Source: QKTW01 sp052161885 (GTDB lineage Bacteria > Bacteroidota > Bacteroidia > Chitinophagales > Chitinophagaceae). From it: DNA of 64,000 nucleotides. This document shows, in pieces, positions 16,359 to 26,994 of this stretch; within the stretch, counting starts at the first letter, position 1; each line of letters opens with the position of its first letter. A program made the translations under genes and the position numbers. The stretch is from assembly GCA_052161885.1 (NCBI GenBank), contig CP197396.1:2728001-2792000 (forward strand). The letters are read 5' to 3'. A model generated the notes under the pieces. The model was not told where the DNA came from and did not search any database. It worked only from the letters and a program-made list of their open reading frames with translations.

Positions 16359-17159
16359 CTATTCGGGATGCGCATTATTTTTTTCACCTGTAACGTCTTC
16401 CACCTTAGGTTCATGCAGCTTTACAGGATTGCTTTGCTTACGCAATTTCATATTCAGCAGTTCTACACTAAAAGAAAATGCCATGGCAAAATAAATATAC
16501 CCCTTCGGAATGGTCTGGTGGTGCAATGGTTCCATAGATTCGAAGAACATAGAGAAACCCACCATCACCAGGAAAGATAAGGCCAGCATTTTGAGTGTAG
16601 GATGCTTTTGTATGAACACGGCGATCTTACCAGAATATACAAACATGATGAACATCGCTATAATTACAGCTGTTACCATCACCGGTATCTGGCGACCGAG
16701 CATTACAGCGGTAAGCATACTATCAAAAGAGAAGACCATGTCTATAATGAGTATCTGCAGCAAAGCCTGTATCAGTGAGCTGCCTACTTTACGGCTTTCG
16801 TTCTGCTCTTCCGCTGCTTCGTCACCTTCCAGTTTATGATGTATTTCAGATACTGTCTTATATAGCAGGAACAGGCCACCGGCAAAGAATATCAGGTGCT
16901 TCAGCTCAAAACGGTGTTCTGCATCTACAGTATATAATACCAGCGGATTTTTTACCAGCCAGCCAAGACATACCAGCAATATGACACGCATCAGTATGCC
17001 GGCTATCATCCAGAACCTGCGGGCAGTAAGACGCTGCGGCTCCGGCAGCTTGTTCATTACAATAGAGACAAAAATTACGTTGTCTATGCCCAGTACAATT
17101 TCCAGTACGCATAGCACTACCAGGCTCATAAGTGCATCTGCTGTAAACAGGGTGTTCAT
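16359..17159 (-). CDS. TerC-family integral membrane protein
   Basis: A 266-residue inner-membrane protein of the TerC/YkoY family with about seven transmembrane segments. The family marks are the acidic EIVLGIDNVIFVSIVMNKLP near residue 20 and the second MVFSFDSMLTAVMLG around residue 145; the Asp residues inside membrane segments suggest ion, probably manganese, transport. A charged loop (EGDEAAEEQNESRK) splits the two halves. It follows pyrD with a 3-base gap, so they are probably co-transcribed. Confidence 0.9.
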   Translation of the reverse strand: MNTLFTADALMSLVVLCVLEIVLGIDNVIFVSIVMNKLPEPQRLTARRFWMIAGILMRVILLVCLGWLVKNPLVLYTVDAEHRFELKHLIFFAGGLFLLYKTVSEIHHKLEGDEAAEEQNESRKVGSSLIQALLQILIIDMVFSFDSMLTAVMLGRQIPVMVTAVIIAMFIMFVYSGKIAVFIQKHPTLKMLALSFLVMVGFSMFFESMEPLHHQTIPKGYIYFAMAFSFSVELLNMKLRKQSNPVKLHEPKVEDVTGEKNNAHPE

Positions 17160-17162
17160 TAT

Positions 17163-18200
17163 TTATTTTGTCTGATGTTTTAAAATGCCTTTACAAATAT
17201 TGGATGCTATAGCCGGCCCTTCATATATAAAGCCGGTATAAACCTGCACCAGCGATGCGCCGGCCTCCAGTTTTTCAATAGCATCTGCTGCGGTAAATAT
17301 ACCACCTACAGCTATTACGGGAATGTTACCTCCGCTGCGCTGATGTATATAACGGATCACCTCGGTTGCTCTTTTGCGCAGTGGCGCACCACTCAATCCA
17401 CCGGCACCTATTGCTTCTACTTTCGCTTTATCACTTGTAAGGCCCGAGCGGTCAATGGTGGTATTTGTTGCTTCCAAACCGGCGATACCGGTTTCCCGGA
17501 CAATCTCCACGATATCATTCAGCTGATCGTCGGTAAGGTCCGGGGCTATTTTAAGCAAAACAGGCTTTTCCCTGCCCAACTCTTTATTTATTACCTGCAG
17601 GCGGTTCAGTATCTGCATCAGCGGTTCCTTGTCCTGCAATGCGCGGAGGCCCGGCGTATTTGGGCTGCTCACATTTACCACGAAATAATCAACATCATCA
17701 TATAATGCACGAAACCCGGCCTCATAATCCAGCAGGGCATCTTCATTGGCAGTATCCTTGTTCTTACCAATGTTTCCGCCTATAATGATACGCTCATTTC
17801 TCTGCCGGAGGCGTTGTGCAGCGGCAACAGCTCCGTCGTTATTAAAACCCATACGGTTTATTACAGCGCCGTCTTCCGGCAAACGGAACAGCCTGGGCTT
17901 GGGATTCCCCGGCTGCGGACGTGGTGTAACCGTGCCTATTTCAATAAAACCAAAACCGAGGCAAGCCAGCGGATCGGTAAATTTTGCATCTTTATCAAAA
18001 CCGGCAGCAAGTCCTACAGGATTAGGAAAACGGATGCCCCAGAGCGTACGCTCCAGTGCAGGGTCTGCAACCACAAATTGTTTACGCAGCCATTTACGCA
18101 ACACAGGCTGACGATAAGCAAAGTTCATCCGGCGCATAGCCCAGTAGTGTATGCGCTCCGGGTCAAATCTGAAAAAGATGCTTTTAATAAGATTGTACAT
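17163..18200 (-). CDS. pyrD: Dihydroorotate dehydrogenase (quinone), class 2
   Basis: A 345-residue FMN enzyme that oxidises dihydroorotate to orotate in pyrimidine synthesis and passes electrons to quinone. The N-terminal helical extension (FRFDPERIHYWAMRRMNFAY) is the class 2 membrane-association domain. FMN and catalytic marks are NPVGLAAGFDKDAKF, the Ser in NVSSPNTPGLRALQ, LLKIAPDLTDDQL, ATNTTIDRSGL, and AVGGIFTAADA with LVQVYTGFIYEGP near the end. The ATG at 18200 is 7 bases after a TATCTTTG box. Confidence 0.96.
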   Translation of the reverse strand: MYNLIKSIFFRFDPERIHYWAMRRMNFAYRQPVLRKWLRKQFVVADPALERTLWGIRFPNPVGLAAGFDKDAKFTDPLACLGFGFIEIGTVTPRPQPGNPKPRLFRLPEDGAVINRMGFNNDGAVAAAQRLRQRNERIIIGGNIGKNKDTANEDALLDYEAGFRALYDDVDYFVVNVSSPNTPGLRALQDKEPLMQILNRLQVINKELGREKPVLLKIAPDLTDDQLNDIVEIVRETGIAGLEATNTTIDRSGLTSDKAKVEAIGAGGLSGAPLRKRATEVIRYIHQRSGGNIPVIAVGGIFTAADAIEKLEAGASLVQVYTGFIYEGPAIASNICKGILKHQTK

Positions 18201-18207
18201 GGGGCCT

Positions 18208-18215
18208 CAAAGATA
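18208..18215 (-). promoter_or_regulatory. -7 element (TATCTTTG) of pyrD
   Basis: Exact TAnnTTTG match on the minus strand only 7 bases from the pyrD ATG, implying a very short or absent leader. Confidence 0.5.
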
Positions 18216-18290
18216 CACAGACTGCTTTTAAACATTTTTAACAAAAACAGGTTTTATGCTTCATTCCTAAAATGTAATTTTATCAACATT

Positions 18291-19013
18291 ATGTATCAAC
18301 GCTTCGCCCGATGGATGGCTTTTATGTTATGCGTTTGTTCTGTGGGGGTAAAAGCCCAGAACATTCAGGGTGCGATCGTTGATCTCAATACCGGAGAACC
18401 CATAACAGACGCCCGTATTCAGAATGTTTTCCTTAATACAGGTGTCAACAGCGACAAGGATGGCCATTTTGCCCTGGCAGTAGAGAAGGGCCAGCTGATA
18501 GAATTCAGCAAGCCGGGCTATAAAACAGAAAAAGTGCGTATCAAGCCTGGTATCATTCCTCCATATTTCAAGATTTTCCTGAAGAAAGGCTCTGTAGATC
18601 AATTGCCGGCATATCTGGCCCAGAACTCCAGGGACTGGAAAACAGACAGTATGAAGTACCGCGATCTGTACGCGCATGAGCTGGGTATTCCAAAACTGTC
18701 TACTTTCGGCTCTATAGAACACCCGTTCAGTGCATTGAGCAAGAAAAACCGGCAGATATGGGCTTTCCAGGACGAGTATGCATCGTTTGAAAAGGAAAAA
18801 TATATTGATTATACCTTCAATGCCGATGTTATTAGTAAACTAACCGGCCTTACCGGCGACAGTGTTGCAGTATACCAGAAAATGTTCCGTCCGAGATACG
18901 AACAGCTGCGCAATATGCAGGAATTTGAATTCTACAGGTATATCCTTCGTACAGTAAAGCTTTACCGTTCCGGCTACGATCCTAAACATCCGCCATCAAG
19001 GGGAGCGCAGTAA
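18291..19013 (+). CDS. Secreted protein with carboxypeptidase-regulatory-like domain
   Basis: A 240-residue protein with a signal peptide (WMAFMLCVCSVGVKAQ) and an N-terminal beta-sandwich of the CarboxypepD_reg-like type: IQGAIVDLNTGEPITDARIQ, then DKDGHFALAVEKGQ and IEFSKPGYKTEKVRI. The remaining ~140 residues are charged and helical without a recognised domain. Similar stand-alone proteins are common in this phylum and have no known function. The ATG at 18291 is chosen because the signal peptide begins there. Confidence 0.8.
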   Translation: MYQRFARWMAFMLCVCSVGVKAQNIQGAIVDLNTGEPITDARIQNVFLNTGVNSDKDGHFALAVEKGQLIEFSKPGYKTEKVRIKPGIIPPYFKIFLKKGSVDQLPAYLAQNSRDWKTDSMKYRDLYAHELGIPKLSTFGSIEHPFSALSKKNRQIWAFQDEYASFEKEKYIDYTFNADVISKLTGLTGDSVAVYQKMFRPRYEQLRNMQEFEFYRYILRTVKLYRSGYDPKHPPSRGAQ

Positions 19014-19528
19014 TGAATGTGCAACTTTTGCTGTGAGTATTGAGAAAGTATTATATAGCAGGGCTGGTATTGCAGATAACGCATCAATGGTATTTCCTCA
19101 TTAGCATATCAGCATTTTTTATTCAATCAATATAGCCTGTCCTGACACTTCCTTTCTTTGTCATTGTAAGCTGAGAAAGCGCTTGGGATGACTGGTTAAA
19201 AAGAAATTGCTAGAACTCCGAAAGCCTGTCCGACGCGACTTCTTACTTTTTGCCTGCCCAAAAAGTAAGCAAAAAAGGCAGCAGGCAGCTATTACCGCTG
19301 CTGCCTGCATCGAACGATTTAGCCTTTCTGCTACTGTTCTGCCAGGCAACAGAACCTTGATAGTACCTCAGTATTAGCTCCTTTTATTTTTTCAATAAGA
19401 CATTTTTAAATAGCCTTCCTGGGATCACATTAGCGAATCAGCTAATTTTCACATTTGCTAATTTTAAATAAAAATCCCGCCCTGGCGAACCGGAGCGGGA
19501 TTTTTTATATACCTGATTTCTATTCAGA
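19014..19528. repeat. Intergenic stretch with hairpin repeats and dispersed repeat-like segments
   Basis: No gene. It holds an 11-bp perfect inverted repeat CTTACTTTTTG (19242-19252 and 19259-19269), a second hairpin with arms GCAGGCAGC and GCTGCCTGC just after it, a segment flanked by GTCATT and GGATGAC (about 19160-19193), and TAGCTAATT-like low-complexity words near 19426-19467. These resemble short intergenic repeats found in this phylum; a similar segment occurs at 34475-34600. Confidence 0.45.
19470..19506. terminator. Bidirectional terminator between the 18291 gene and secDF
   Basis: AAAAATCCCGC and GCGGGATTTTT form the stem with a 14-base loop. T-rich tracts on both strands let it serve both convergent genes. 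Confidence 0.8.
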
Positions 19529-22500
19529 TTATGCAAGCTTTTTCAATTCTTCGATGTGTGCTTCACGATCTACTTCCTGTTTTAGCTGATCGCTCTTATC
19601 CATATCAACGAGTACCGGAGCAGCTACGAAGATAGAAGAATAAGTACCGGTTACCACACCTATCAGCATTGCGAAGGCAAAACCACGTGTAGCTTCACCA
19701 CCGAAGATGAACAGGATAAGGATGGTAAGGAATACAGTGAGTGATGTCATAATAGTACGGCTCAGTGTATCGTTGATCGCGCGGTTGATAACGCTTTCCT
19801 TGCTTTCATTCGGCGATTTGCGGAAGTACTCACGTACACGGTCAAATACGATCACGGTATCGTTCATTGAGAAGCCTATTACGGTAAGTATCGCAGCGAT
19901 AAAATGCTGATCAATTTCAAGCGCAAACGGTACGATACCGCGGAAGAAAGAGAATACTGCCAATGTTACGCAAACGTCGTGCAACAGCGAGAAGATAGTA
20001 CCCAGTGAATACTGCCAGCGGCGGAAACGCAGCAGGATGTACACAAAGATCGCGATGAGCGAGAAGATAGTTGCTTTAATGGCGCCTGCCTTCAGATCAT
20101 CAGAGATTGTCGGTAATACTGTTTCTGAACGCTGCAGATATTTTGTTGAATACTGCTCAAATGTCAGGCCTGCAGGGATCAGGTTTTCAGCTTTCAGACC
20201 TGAATATACGATCTGGCTTACTTCCTGGTCTACTTTAATACCTGCTTCTTTAATACGGAAACCTGTGGTAATATTAAGCTGGTTGTCTGTACCGATTGTT
20301 TTTACAACCGGGAATTCATTACCCAGGTGCGATTTCAATTTTTCACGCACTTCTGTTACAGTGTGTTTCTGATCAAATTTCACTGTATAGCTGCGACCAC
20401 CGGAGAATTCAACACCATAATCAAAACCATGGAAGAAAGAGCTTACACCGAGTATTACCACTACTGCAGAAATGACATAAGCGATCTTACGCATTTCGAT
20501 GAATTTGAAGTGCGCTTTGCCAAAAATGGATTTGGAGATTTTTGTAAAGTAGTTGAAGTGACGCTCACGTTTTGTGTAGATATCTGTTACGAGACGTGAT
20601 ACCAGGATACCGCAGAATAATGACAGCAACAGACCGATGATCTGTGTTGTAGCAAATCCGAGCACCGGTCCGAGACCGAAAGTAAACAGGATAACTGCAG
20701 TCAGCAACTGTGTAATGTGCCCATCGAGTACAGGAGCATAAGAGCGTTTGTAACCTTCATTTACAGCATCTTTATAAGACCTGCCGCTCCGGAGCTCTTC
20801 TTTAATACGCTCAAAGATGATTACGTTCGTATCCACTGCCATACCGATAGTCAGTACCAGACCGGCGATACCAGGCATTGTAAGTGTTGCATGCAATGCA
20901 GACAGGATACCTACGGTAAACAGTACGTTGAGTATAAGTGCAATGTTTGCTACAATACCACCGGTATTATAGTAAACCAGCATCAGGATAAATATTACAA
21001 CAAAGGATACCGCCAGTGACATCAGACCCGACTGGATATTTTCAGCACCCAGCGTGGGCCCTACTACCTGTTCCTGTACGATGTGTGCAGGAGCGGGTAA
21101 CTTACCGGATTTCAGGATATTGGCAAGGTCAGTAGCTTCCTGTACATCGAAGTGACCGCTGATAGAAGTACGTCCTCCGGAGATCTCATCATTTACGATC
21201 GGGGAAGAGTAAACCCTGTCATCAAGCACTACTGCCACATAATGACCTTTATTATCTGCAGTCATTTTGCGCCAGATGTGAGAACCGGTAGGATCCATTT
21301 CCATAGATACTTCCGGCTGACCTGTCAGCTGGTTGTAGTCCATGCGGGCTTCCGTTACGTGATCACCTTCAAGCTTGGCTTCAGTAGAACCAGGAACTGT
21401 TTTTATAGCATACAGCTGCAACGGGGCATTAGGGTCGCGACGCGTATTTTTATTTTCCGCACCGTACACAAAACGCATGTTGTTGGGGAACTTACTTTTT
21501 ACAACATCCAAGTTCAGATATTCATTCAGTTTTGCTGTGTCTTTTTTCATTACATAGCAAACTGTAGGTGTTTCATTTGACTGGAGATCATTTGGTATGA
21601 TCATTACAGCAAACAGCGGATTTTTGCGCAGTGCGTCTTCGCGTGAAGCAGCAGCGGAGTCTTTTCCGGCAGCTTTAGCATTGCCAGCAGCTGGTTTGCT
21701 GTTGGCGAGCAGAGCACCAAGGCTTCCTGTATCGCTCGTTTTTCCTTTGTTTTTTGCAGTATCTGCAGCAGCTACAGCCGCAGTTTTAGCGGTATCCTTT
21801 ACAGCAGTGTCCTGTATTTTTTCACCGGAAAGATATGCAGCCAGCGCTGTGTTTGCAGCTACTACACCCTGGTATACCTGCTGATTGGTATATGTTTCAA
21901 AAAACTGGAGTTTGGCAGTTGACTGGAGGTACTCACGTACACGTTCCGGGTTACGGACACCAGCCAGTTCTACAGTTATGATACCTTTATTTTCATCCAG
22001 GTTTACGTTTGGCTGAGCTACACCGAATTTATCAATACGTGTAAGCAATACATTATAGGTACGCTTGATCGCATCGTTTGCTTCTCTGTGCATTTTGGCC
22101 AACACCTGGTCGTTCGTAGAATTCAGTGTTATTTCTTTGTCAGAAGGCTTGGAGAAAAGATAAGCCAGTTTGCCGCCGGGATTTGCCTGGCTGTACGCCT
22201 GTCCGAACAAGGTAACGAAATCTGCCTGGCTGTTAGCTTTTGCCTTGTTGGCACCGGCTATCGCGTTGTTAAGCGCAGCATCCTTCGGATTGTTGGACAT
22301 GGAGCGAACGAGCTCATCAAGACTCACTTCCAGGGTTACGTTCATACCTCCCTGGAGGTCAAGGCCGAGATTCAATTCCTGTTCTTTGGCTTCCTGGTAA
22401 GTGTATTTCTTAACCAGTACATTGAAAACAGTTTCTCCCTGCAGACTGTCTGTGATTTTTTCATAGCGTGTATCAACAAGTTTCGTCAGGTCATCGCCGG

Positions 22501-22651
22501 TAGCGGATGGATTCTGAGCCTTTGCCTGGCGTTCTGCCTGGGCACGGGCTTTCTTCTCCACACTTTGTACCACAAATGTGAACGACAGTTGATACAGCGA
22601 GATAAGGATGAGTGCTGCGGTAAAAAACTTAACCAACCCTTTTAATTGCAT
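19529..22651 (-). CDS. secDF: SecDF protein-export membrane protein (SecD-SecF fusion)
   Basis: A 1,040-residue inner-membrane protein that uses the proton gradient to help Sec export. SecD occupies about residues 1-660: the first membrane helix, YTYQEAKEQELNLGLDLQGG (D1 motif), a large periplasmic domain with an Ala/Lys-rich linker near residues 325-370, and the TM block with GMAVDTNVIIFERIKEEL. SecF follows, with FDYGVEFSGGRSYTV and IGFSMNDTVIVFDRVREY. Fused secDF is usual in this phylum. I start at the ATG at 22651 (MQLKGLVKFF); the longer frame to 22783 contains a promoter-like box. Confidence 0.97.
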   Translation of the reverse strand: MQLKGLVKFFTAALILISLYQLSFTFVVQSVEKKARAQAERQAKAQNPSATGDDLTKLVDTRYEKITDSLQGETVFNVLVKKYTYQEAKEQELNLGLDLQGGMNVTLEVSLDELVRSMSNNPKDAALNNAIAGANKAKANSQADFVTLFGQAYSQANPGGKLAYLFSKPSDKEITLNSTNDQVLAKMHREANDAIKRTYNVLLTRIDKFGVAQPNVNLDENKGIITVELAGVRNPERVREYLQSTAKLQFFETYTNQQVYQGVVAANTALAAYLSGEKIQDTAVKDTAKTAAVAAADTAKNKGKTSDTGSLGALLANSKPAAGNAKAAGKDSAAASREDALRKNPLFAVMIIPNDLQSNETPTVCYVMKKDTAKLNEYLNLDVVKSKFPNNMRFVYGAENKNTRRDPNAPLQLYAIKTVPGSTEAKLEGDHVTEARMDYNQLTGQPEVSMEMDPTGSHIWRKMTADNKGHYVAVVLDDRVYSSPIVNDEISGGRTSISGHFDVQEATDLANILKSGKLPAPAHIVQEQVVGPTLGAENIQSGLMSLAVSFVVIFILMLVYYNTGGIVANIALILNVLFTVGILSALHATLTMPGIAGLVLTIGMAVDTNVIIFERIKEELRSGRSYKDAVNEGYKRSYAPVLDGHITQLLTAVILFTFGLGPVLGFATTQIIGLLLSLFCGILVSRLVTDIYTKRERHFNYFTKISKSIFGKAHFKFIEMRKIAYVISAVVVILGVSSFFHGFDYGVEFSGGRSYTVKFDQKHTVTEVREKLKSHLGNEFPVVKTIGTDNQLNITTGFRIKEAGIKVDQEVSQIVYSGLKAENLIPAGLTFEQYSTKYLQRSETVLPTISDDLKAGAIKATIFSLIAIFVYILLRFRRWQYSLGTIFSLLHDVCVTLAVFSFFRGIVPFALEIDQHFIAAILTVIGFSMNDTVIVFDRVREYFRKSPNESKESVINRAINDTLSRTIMTSLTVFLTILILFIFGGEATRGFAFAMLIGVVTGTYSSIFVAAPVLVDMDKSDQLKQEVDREAHIEELKKLA

Positions 22652-22691
22652 AGGTCGTAGATTATAACAATAATTTTTTAAATAGAGTGGG

Positions 22692-22699
22692 CAAAGATA
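22692..22699 (-). promoter_or_regulatory. -7 element (TATCTTTG) of secDF
   Basis: Exact TAnnTTTG match on the minus strand, 40 bases before the chosen start. It supports starting secDF at 22651. Confidence 0.55.
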
Positions 22700-23489
22700 G
22701 GATTTAATACAAAAAAAGGAAGTTTTAACGCTGAAGATTAGAATAGTTTCAAAAAAAAATATTATTGCCGTTTTGTCAGCCACATATTTTGGCCATCAGG
22801 AAGCATTATATATCCTCTTTCCACATCTGTCTGAAACCTGCATCAGCTTCATTTATTACGTAAAAAACAGGTAAGCTGCCGCTGCAGAAAACAGGTTAGA
22901 TACACACCATCATCAGACGCAATGACTGTTCAATATTTATAAACGGAAATGTGTACCTGTCAAACCTTATTGCACACTTATTACATAATTTTTTAAAACA
23001 TACGACTTAAAATGTTCCCTGATCTGAATAGTACGATTCATCGAACGTTATAAGCTGAGAGGAGCATTAATTGTAATAACTGTGTCATTTCACGGTTTTC
23101 AGGAAAAATATATCCGCAATATATACCTGCCGATATATCAGTTCCATGATGGCATATCCAAAGAACGGGTGGTATATCGCAGCATCCGGGCTGATACCAC
23201 GTTGACAGCTAAGGCATCTTAATTGCAGAAACATGACTGAAAATAAACGTACTAAGAATATAATTTAAATAAAACAGGAAGTAATAACCCCATCCTGACA
23301 GGAATTTTTGCTGTCTATAAAACCATGCACAGGCGAAAGTTCCATTTGCAGGCTCATAAAACCTGCAGGCATTTACCGCTATAAAATGCAGATTAATCGT
23401 CAAATATTCGGACACTATAGCAATTATGTAACTAAAACTTTATTTTTACGAAGTTGAACATACCAACGCTATTAAAATTCTTGCAAAGC
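22700..23489. other. Intergenic region without recognised content
   Basis: About 790 bases between the divergent secDF and metalloprotease genes. I see no gene, RNA or strong hairpin. It must contain the promoter of the metalloprotease, but no exact TAnnTTTG box lies close to its start. Confidence 0.5.
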
Positions 23490-26400
23490 ATGATACGTAA
23501 AATTACCCTGCTATTTGTAGCCTGTATTGCGTGGCTGTTGCCGGCACAGGCTCAGAAGTTGTGCGGTTTCGATGCTATTCATCAGAACCTTATGGCACAG
23601 GATCCTGCCTATAACCAGATGATCCAGCAAAATACCTATAAATGGATCCAGCATCAGCAGGCAGCCTCCAACGGCCTTGTACAAACTACCCCCAATGGTA
23701 CCGTGTATGAAATACCGGTAGTCATTCACGTTATGTATACAGGCAGCAGCACACCTGCCACTCCCACAAGTGGTAATTACAACCCTACCAATGCAGCATT
23801 GACAGGGATGATTGACTATCTGAACAAAGCTTATGCAGCAACATGGGCAGGATACCCCGACACTTCCAACGGAGGTGCTTTCATTCCTATCCGCTTCAAG
23901 CTGGCTCAGCGGGACAGTGCGTGCAACAGCACTACAGGTATCCTCCGCTATAATATGAACAGCAATGCTACCTATGTGGCCAATGGTGTTAACAGCAGTA
24001 ATACTAATGGTATCAGCGACCTGGCATTGAAAAATACAGAGCGTTGGAACCCATCTGACTACTACAACATCTGGATAGTTAATAAAATTGACGGACAGGA
24101 TGGCATTACCGGTTCAGGATCCTTTATTGCCGGTTATGCTTATTTCGCCGGTTCTCCTGCCAATGTAGATGGTACTATCATGCTGGCATCTCAGGCTGTG
24201 GCCGGAGAAATAACACTGCCACATGAAATAGGCCATGCAATGGGCCTTTACCACGTCTTCCAGGTATCCCCCACGAATGGCGGCGGCGTAGGTATATGCC
24301 CTCCTAATACCAACTGCAACAGTGATGGTGACCAGGTATGCGATACGGAACCAATGGGACAGTCTCCGTTTAACTGCCCGAGCGGTACCAATCCATGTAC
24401 CGGCTTAGCATGGCAGAACACACAGCATAACTTCATGGATTATTCCAACTGCCAGGACCGCTTTACAGCTGGACAGCGTACTAAAATGCTCTTCAACCTG
24501 TTGCTGTACCGTGCCAGCCTGCTCAGTTCGCTGGGGGCACAACCTCTTGGCACCGCCACACTGGCTGCAAACTGTACACCGGCCAGCAGCAATCCTTCCA
24601 ATACATTTAACTATGGCCCCCGCAGTGTTTCTCTTAACGATATGACAGAAACATCTGACGGCTACAATGGCGACGGCAATCTCGTATATGTTAATAAGGC
24701 CTGCGTGCAGCGTGCAAATCTTACTATCGGCGGCTCTTATACTTTATCTGTCAACACCGGCTCCAACCCGGAGAATGTGGCGGTATATATCGACTACAAT
24801 AATGACGGCACTTTTGCGAGCACAGAACGTATCTGGCAGGACCTGGGTACTACCGGCAACAGCCACTCTACCATATATAATGTGCCTACTTCAGGCATTA
24901 CTACCTGCACGCCGCTCCGTATGCGTGTTATTTCAGACGCATCTTCCAATACAACACTTGCTGCCTGCGGTCCGCTCACATACGGACAGGCAGAAGATTA
25001 TACTGTTTACTTCAAACCGGCCGGCAGCACAGCCAACGTGACTATTGCAGCTAACCCTACAGGCGTTACCTGCCCTGGTTCTGCGATAACCTTTACCGCT
25101 ACTCCGGGCAGCAATGCAACCGGCATTACTTACAAATGGTATGTAAATGGTACACTTACCAGCACAACCAATCCTTTTGTATCTTCTACTGTAACAAACG
25201 GCAGCACTGTAAAAGTTGAGATGTTTTATACTTCTACAACCGGATGTACTGCTGACAGCGCATTCTCAAATACGATTACAGTACAGCGCAGCACACCTGT
25301 TACACCTTCCGTATCTGTAACAGCTACCGGTAACCCTGCCTGTGCAGGACAACTGATCACATTTACAGCTACTCCTGTAAATGGCGGTACACCAGGCTAT
25401 CAGTGGTATGTAAACGGCACAGCGGTTCCCGGCGCTACAAATGCCACTTACTCTTCTTCTTCATTTACCAACGGCAACACTGTATATGTGGTTATGACGC
25501 CGGCTGGTGTATGTGTAAGCCCTGCTACGGCCACCTCCAATACTATTACAGTGGTTATTTCAGGTAATCTTGTACCATCTGTATCTATAACTGCTGCCGG
25601 TAACCCTGGCTGTTCCGGCCAGCCGATCTCATTTACAGCTACACCGACTAACGGAGGTACAGCACCGGCTTATCAATGGTATGTAAACGGAACACAGGTA
25701 ACAGGTGCAACCAACAGTACCTACAACTCTACAACGCTCAATTCCGGCGATCTGGTAACTGTAACAATGGTATCTAACAGTCCATGTGCTACTACTACCA
25801 ACCCCGTAACGTCAAACACAATCACTATTTCATTCACAACGCTTACGGCTGCAGTTTCCATCGCACAGACTGGCGGTACAAACCCTATATGCGCAGGTAA
25901 GCCTGCCACATTTACGGCTACGCCAATAAACCCGGGTACAAGTCCTGTATACGGATGGTTTATAAACGGGACACAGGTAGCAGGTGCCACATCGTCTACA
26001 TTTACCTCCACTACACTTAACAATGGGGATATCGTTACGAGTACGCTTACTTCCAACAATCCATGTGTTACCAATCCCACAGTTACGTCCAACAGCATTG
26101 CAATGGCCGTTAACCCGATAGACACACCTACCATTACAGTAACTATTACCAAAGGCAGCAATCCTGGCTGCCAGGATTCTATAATTGAGTTTACAGCTAC
26201 TTCCGCCCTTACCGGCGTAAACCCGGGCTATGCGTTCTTTGTGAATGGTACCCAGGTATCCTCTACAGCTACCTTCAGCAGTGTGACACTTGCTACAGGC
26301 GATGTGGTAACCGCCCGGGTAGTTATTTATACTCCTGGTTGCCGCACTTCAGATACCGTATATTCCGCACCAATCACTATTACACGTAACCCGTCTCCTG

Positions 26401-26861
26401 CAACACCGGTTATCTCGCTGATAGGCAATATGCTTGTAGCCAATGCGACCAGCGTACAATGGTATGGGCCCGGCGGTATTATCTCCGGTGCTACCAGCCA
26501 GAACTACCACCCAACTCAGGCAGGATCTTATTATTGTGTAGGTGTCAATGGCGGCTGTATGTCCGGCCCGTCTAACGTACTGCTTATCTCTATGCTCACT
26601 GTAAATTCTTACAACCTGAACAATGTGCAGATATATCCGAACCCGACAACCGGCATGCTTAACCTCGACTGGGGCACTAAGAATGTGAATGTAAGCGTAG
26701 ACGTTTACAGCTCACTGGGCCAGGGCCTGCTGCACGATGAAGTACGTAATGCCAGCAACAAAGTGATGAACCTGAATACACTTGCTAACGGTGTTTATTT
26801 TGTTGTAATCCGCGATGAAGACGGCAAAACCGGCACGGTACGCGTTACGCTTAACAGATAA
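23490..26861 (+). CDS. Secreted M43-family zinc metalloprotease with Ig-like repeats and T9SS sorting domain
   Basis: A 1,123-residue secreted protein. After a signal peptide (TLLFVACIAWLLPAQAQ) comes a pappalysin/cytophagalysin-type M43 catalytic domain: the zinc motif HEIGHAMGLYH and the Met-turn HNFMDYSNCQ. A GEVED-type beta domain follows (VYIDYNNDGTF, GQAEDYTVYF), then five repeats of 80-90 residues with the pattern FTATP...YQWYVNGT and a sixth Ig-like domain, and a C-terminal type IX sorting domain (VQIYPNPTTGMLNLDW, ANGVYFVVI). It is exported across both membranes, probably to the cell surface. ATG 23490 begins the signal peptide; 23454 is an in-frame non-ATG alternative. Confidence 0.92.
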   Translation: MIRKITLLFVACIAWLLPAQAQKLCGFDAIHQNLMAQDPAYNQMIQQNTYKWIQHQQAASNGLVQTTPNGTVYEIPVVIHVMYTGSSTPATPTSGNYNPTNAALTGMIDYLNKAYAATWAGYPDTSNGGAFIPIRFKLAQRDSACNSTTGILRYNMNSNATYVANGVNSSNTNGISDLALKNTERWNPSDYYNIWIVNKIDGQDGITGSGSFIAGYAYFAGSPANVDGTIMLASQAVAGEITLPHEIGHAMGLYHVFQVSPTNGGGVGICPPNTNCNSDGDQVCDTEPMGQSPFNCPSGTNPCTGLAWQNTQHNFMDYSNCQDRFTAGQRTKMLFNLLLYRASLLSSLGAQPLGTATLAANCTPASSNPSNTFNYGPRSVSLNDMTETSDGYNGDGNLVYVNKACVQRANLTIGGSYTLSVNTGSNPENVAVYIDYNNDGTFASTERIWQDLGTTGNSHSTIYNVPTSGITTCTPLRMRVISDASSNTTLAACGPLTYGQAEDYTVYFKPAGSTANVTIAANPTGVTCPGSAITFTATPGSNATGITYKWYVNGTLTSTTNPFVSSTVTNGSTVKVEMFYTSTTGCTADSAFSNTITVQRSTPVTPSVSVTATGNPACAGQLITFTATPVNGGTPGYQWYVNGTAVPGATNATYSSSSFTNGNTVYVVMTPAGVCVSPATATSNTITVVISGNLVPSVSITAAGNPGCSGQPISFTATPTNGGTAPAYQWYVNGTQVTGATNSTYNSTTLNSGDLVTVTMVSNSPCATTTNPVTSNTITISFTTLTAAVSIAQTGGTNPICAGKPATFTATPINPGTSPVYGWFINGTQVAGATSSTFTSTTLNNGDIVTSTLTSNNPCVTNPTVTSNSIAMAVNPIDTPTITVTITKGSNPGCQDSIIEFTATSALTGVNPGYAFFVNGTQVSSTATFSSVTLATGDVVTARVVIYTPGCRTSDTVYSAPITITRNPSPATPVISLIGNMLVANATSVQWYGPGGIISGATSQNYHPTQAGSYYCVGVNGGCMSGPSNVLLISMLTVNSYNLNNVQIYPNPTTGMLNLDWGTKNVNVSVDVYSSLGQGLLHDEVRNASNKVMNLNTLANGVYFVVIRDEDGKTGTVRVTLNR

Positions 26862-26890
26862 CTGAAGAAAACATCTGACGTTTATATAAA

Positions 26891-26928
26891 TAAAACAAGG
26901 CCGCGAAATCATTCGCGGCCTTGTTTTA
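26891..26928. terminator. Bidirectional terminator between M43 protease and murF-alr
   Basis: A perfect 17-bp stem with a 4-base loop (arms 26891-26907 and 26912-26928). The arms begin in TAAAACAAGG, so both convergent genes get a T-rich tail. Confidence 0.9.
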
Positions 26929-26994
26929 TTTTAATGCATCTGTGTTATTGAAAAAACAGTTCCTTTCTTACATCACGTATGTTATTTGCAAAAC

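Noticed and set aside
25020..26400. CRISPR array or DNA tandem repeat in the M43 protease gene
   Set aside because: The repetition is at protein level, in Ig-like modules of 80-90 residues with diverged DNA, and stays in frame.
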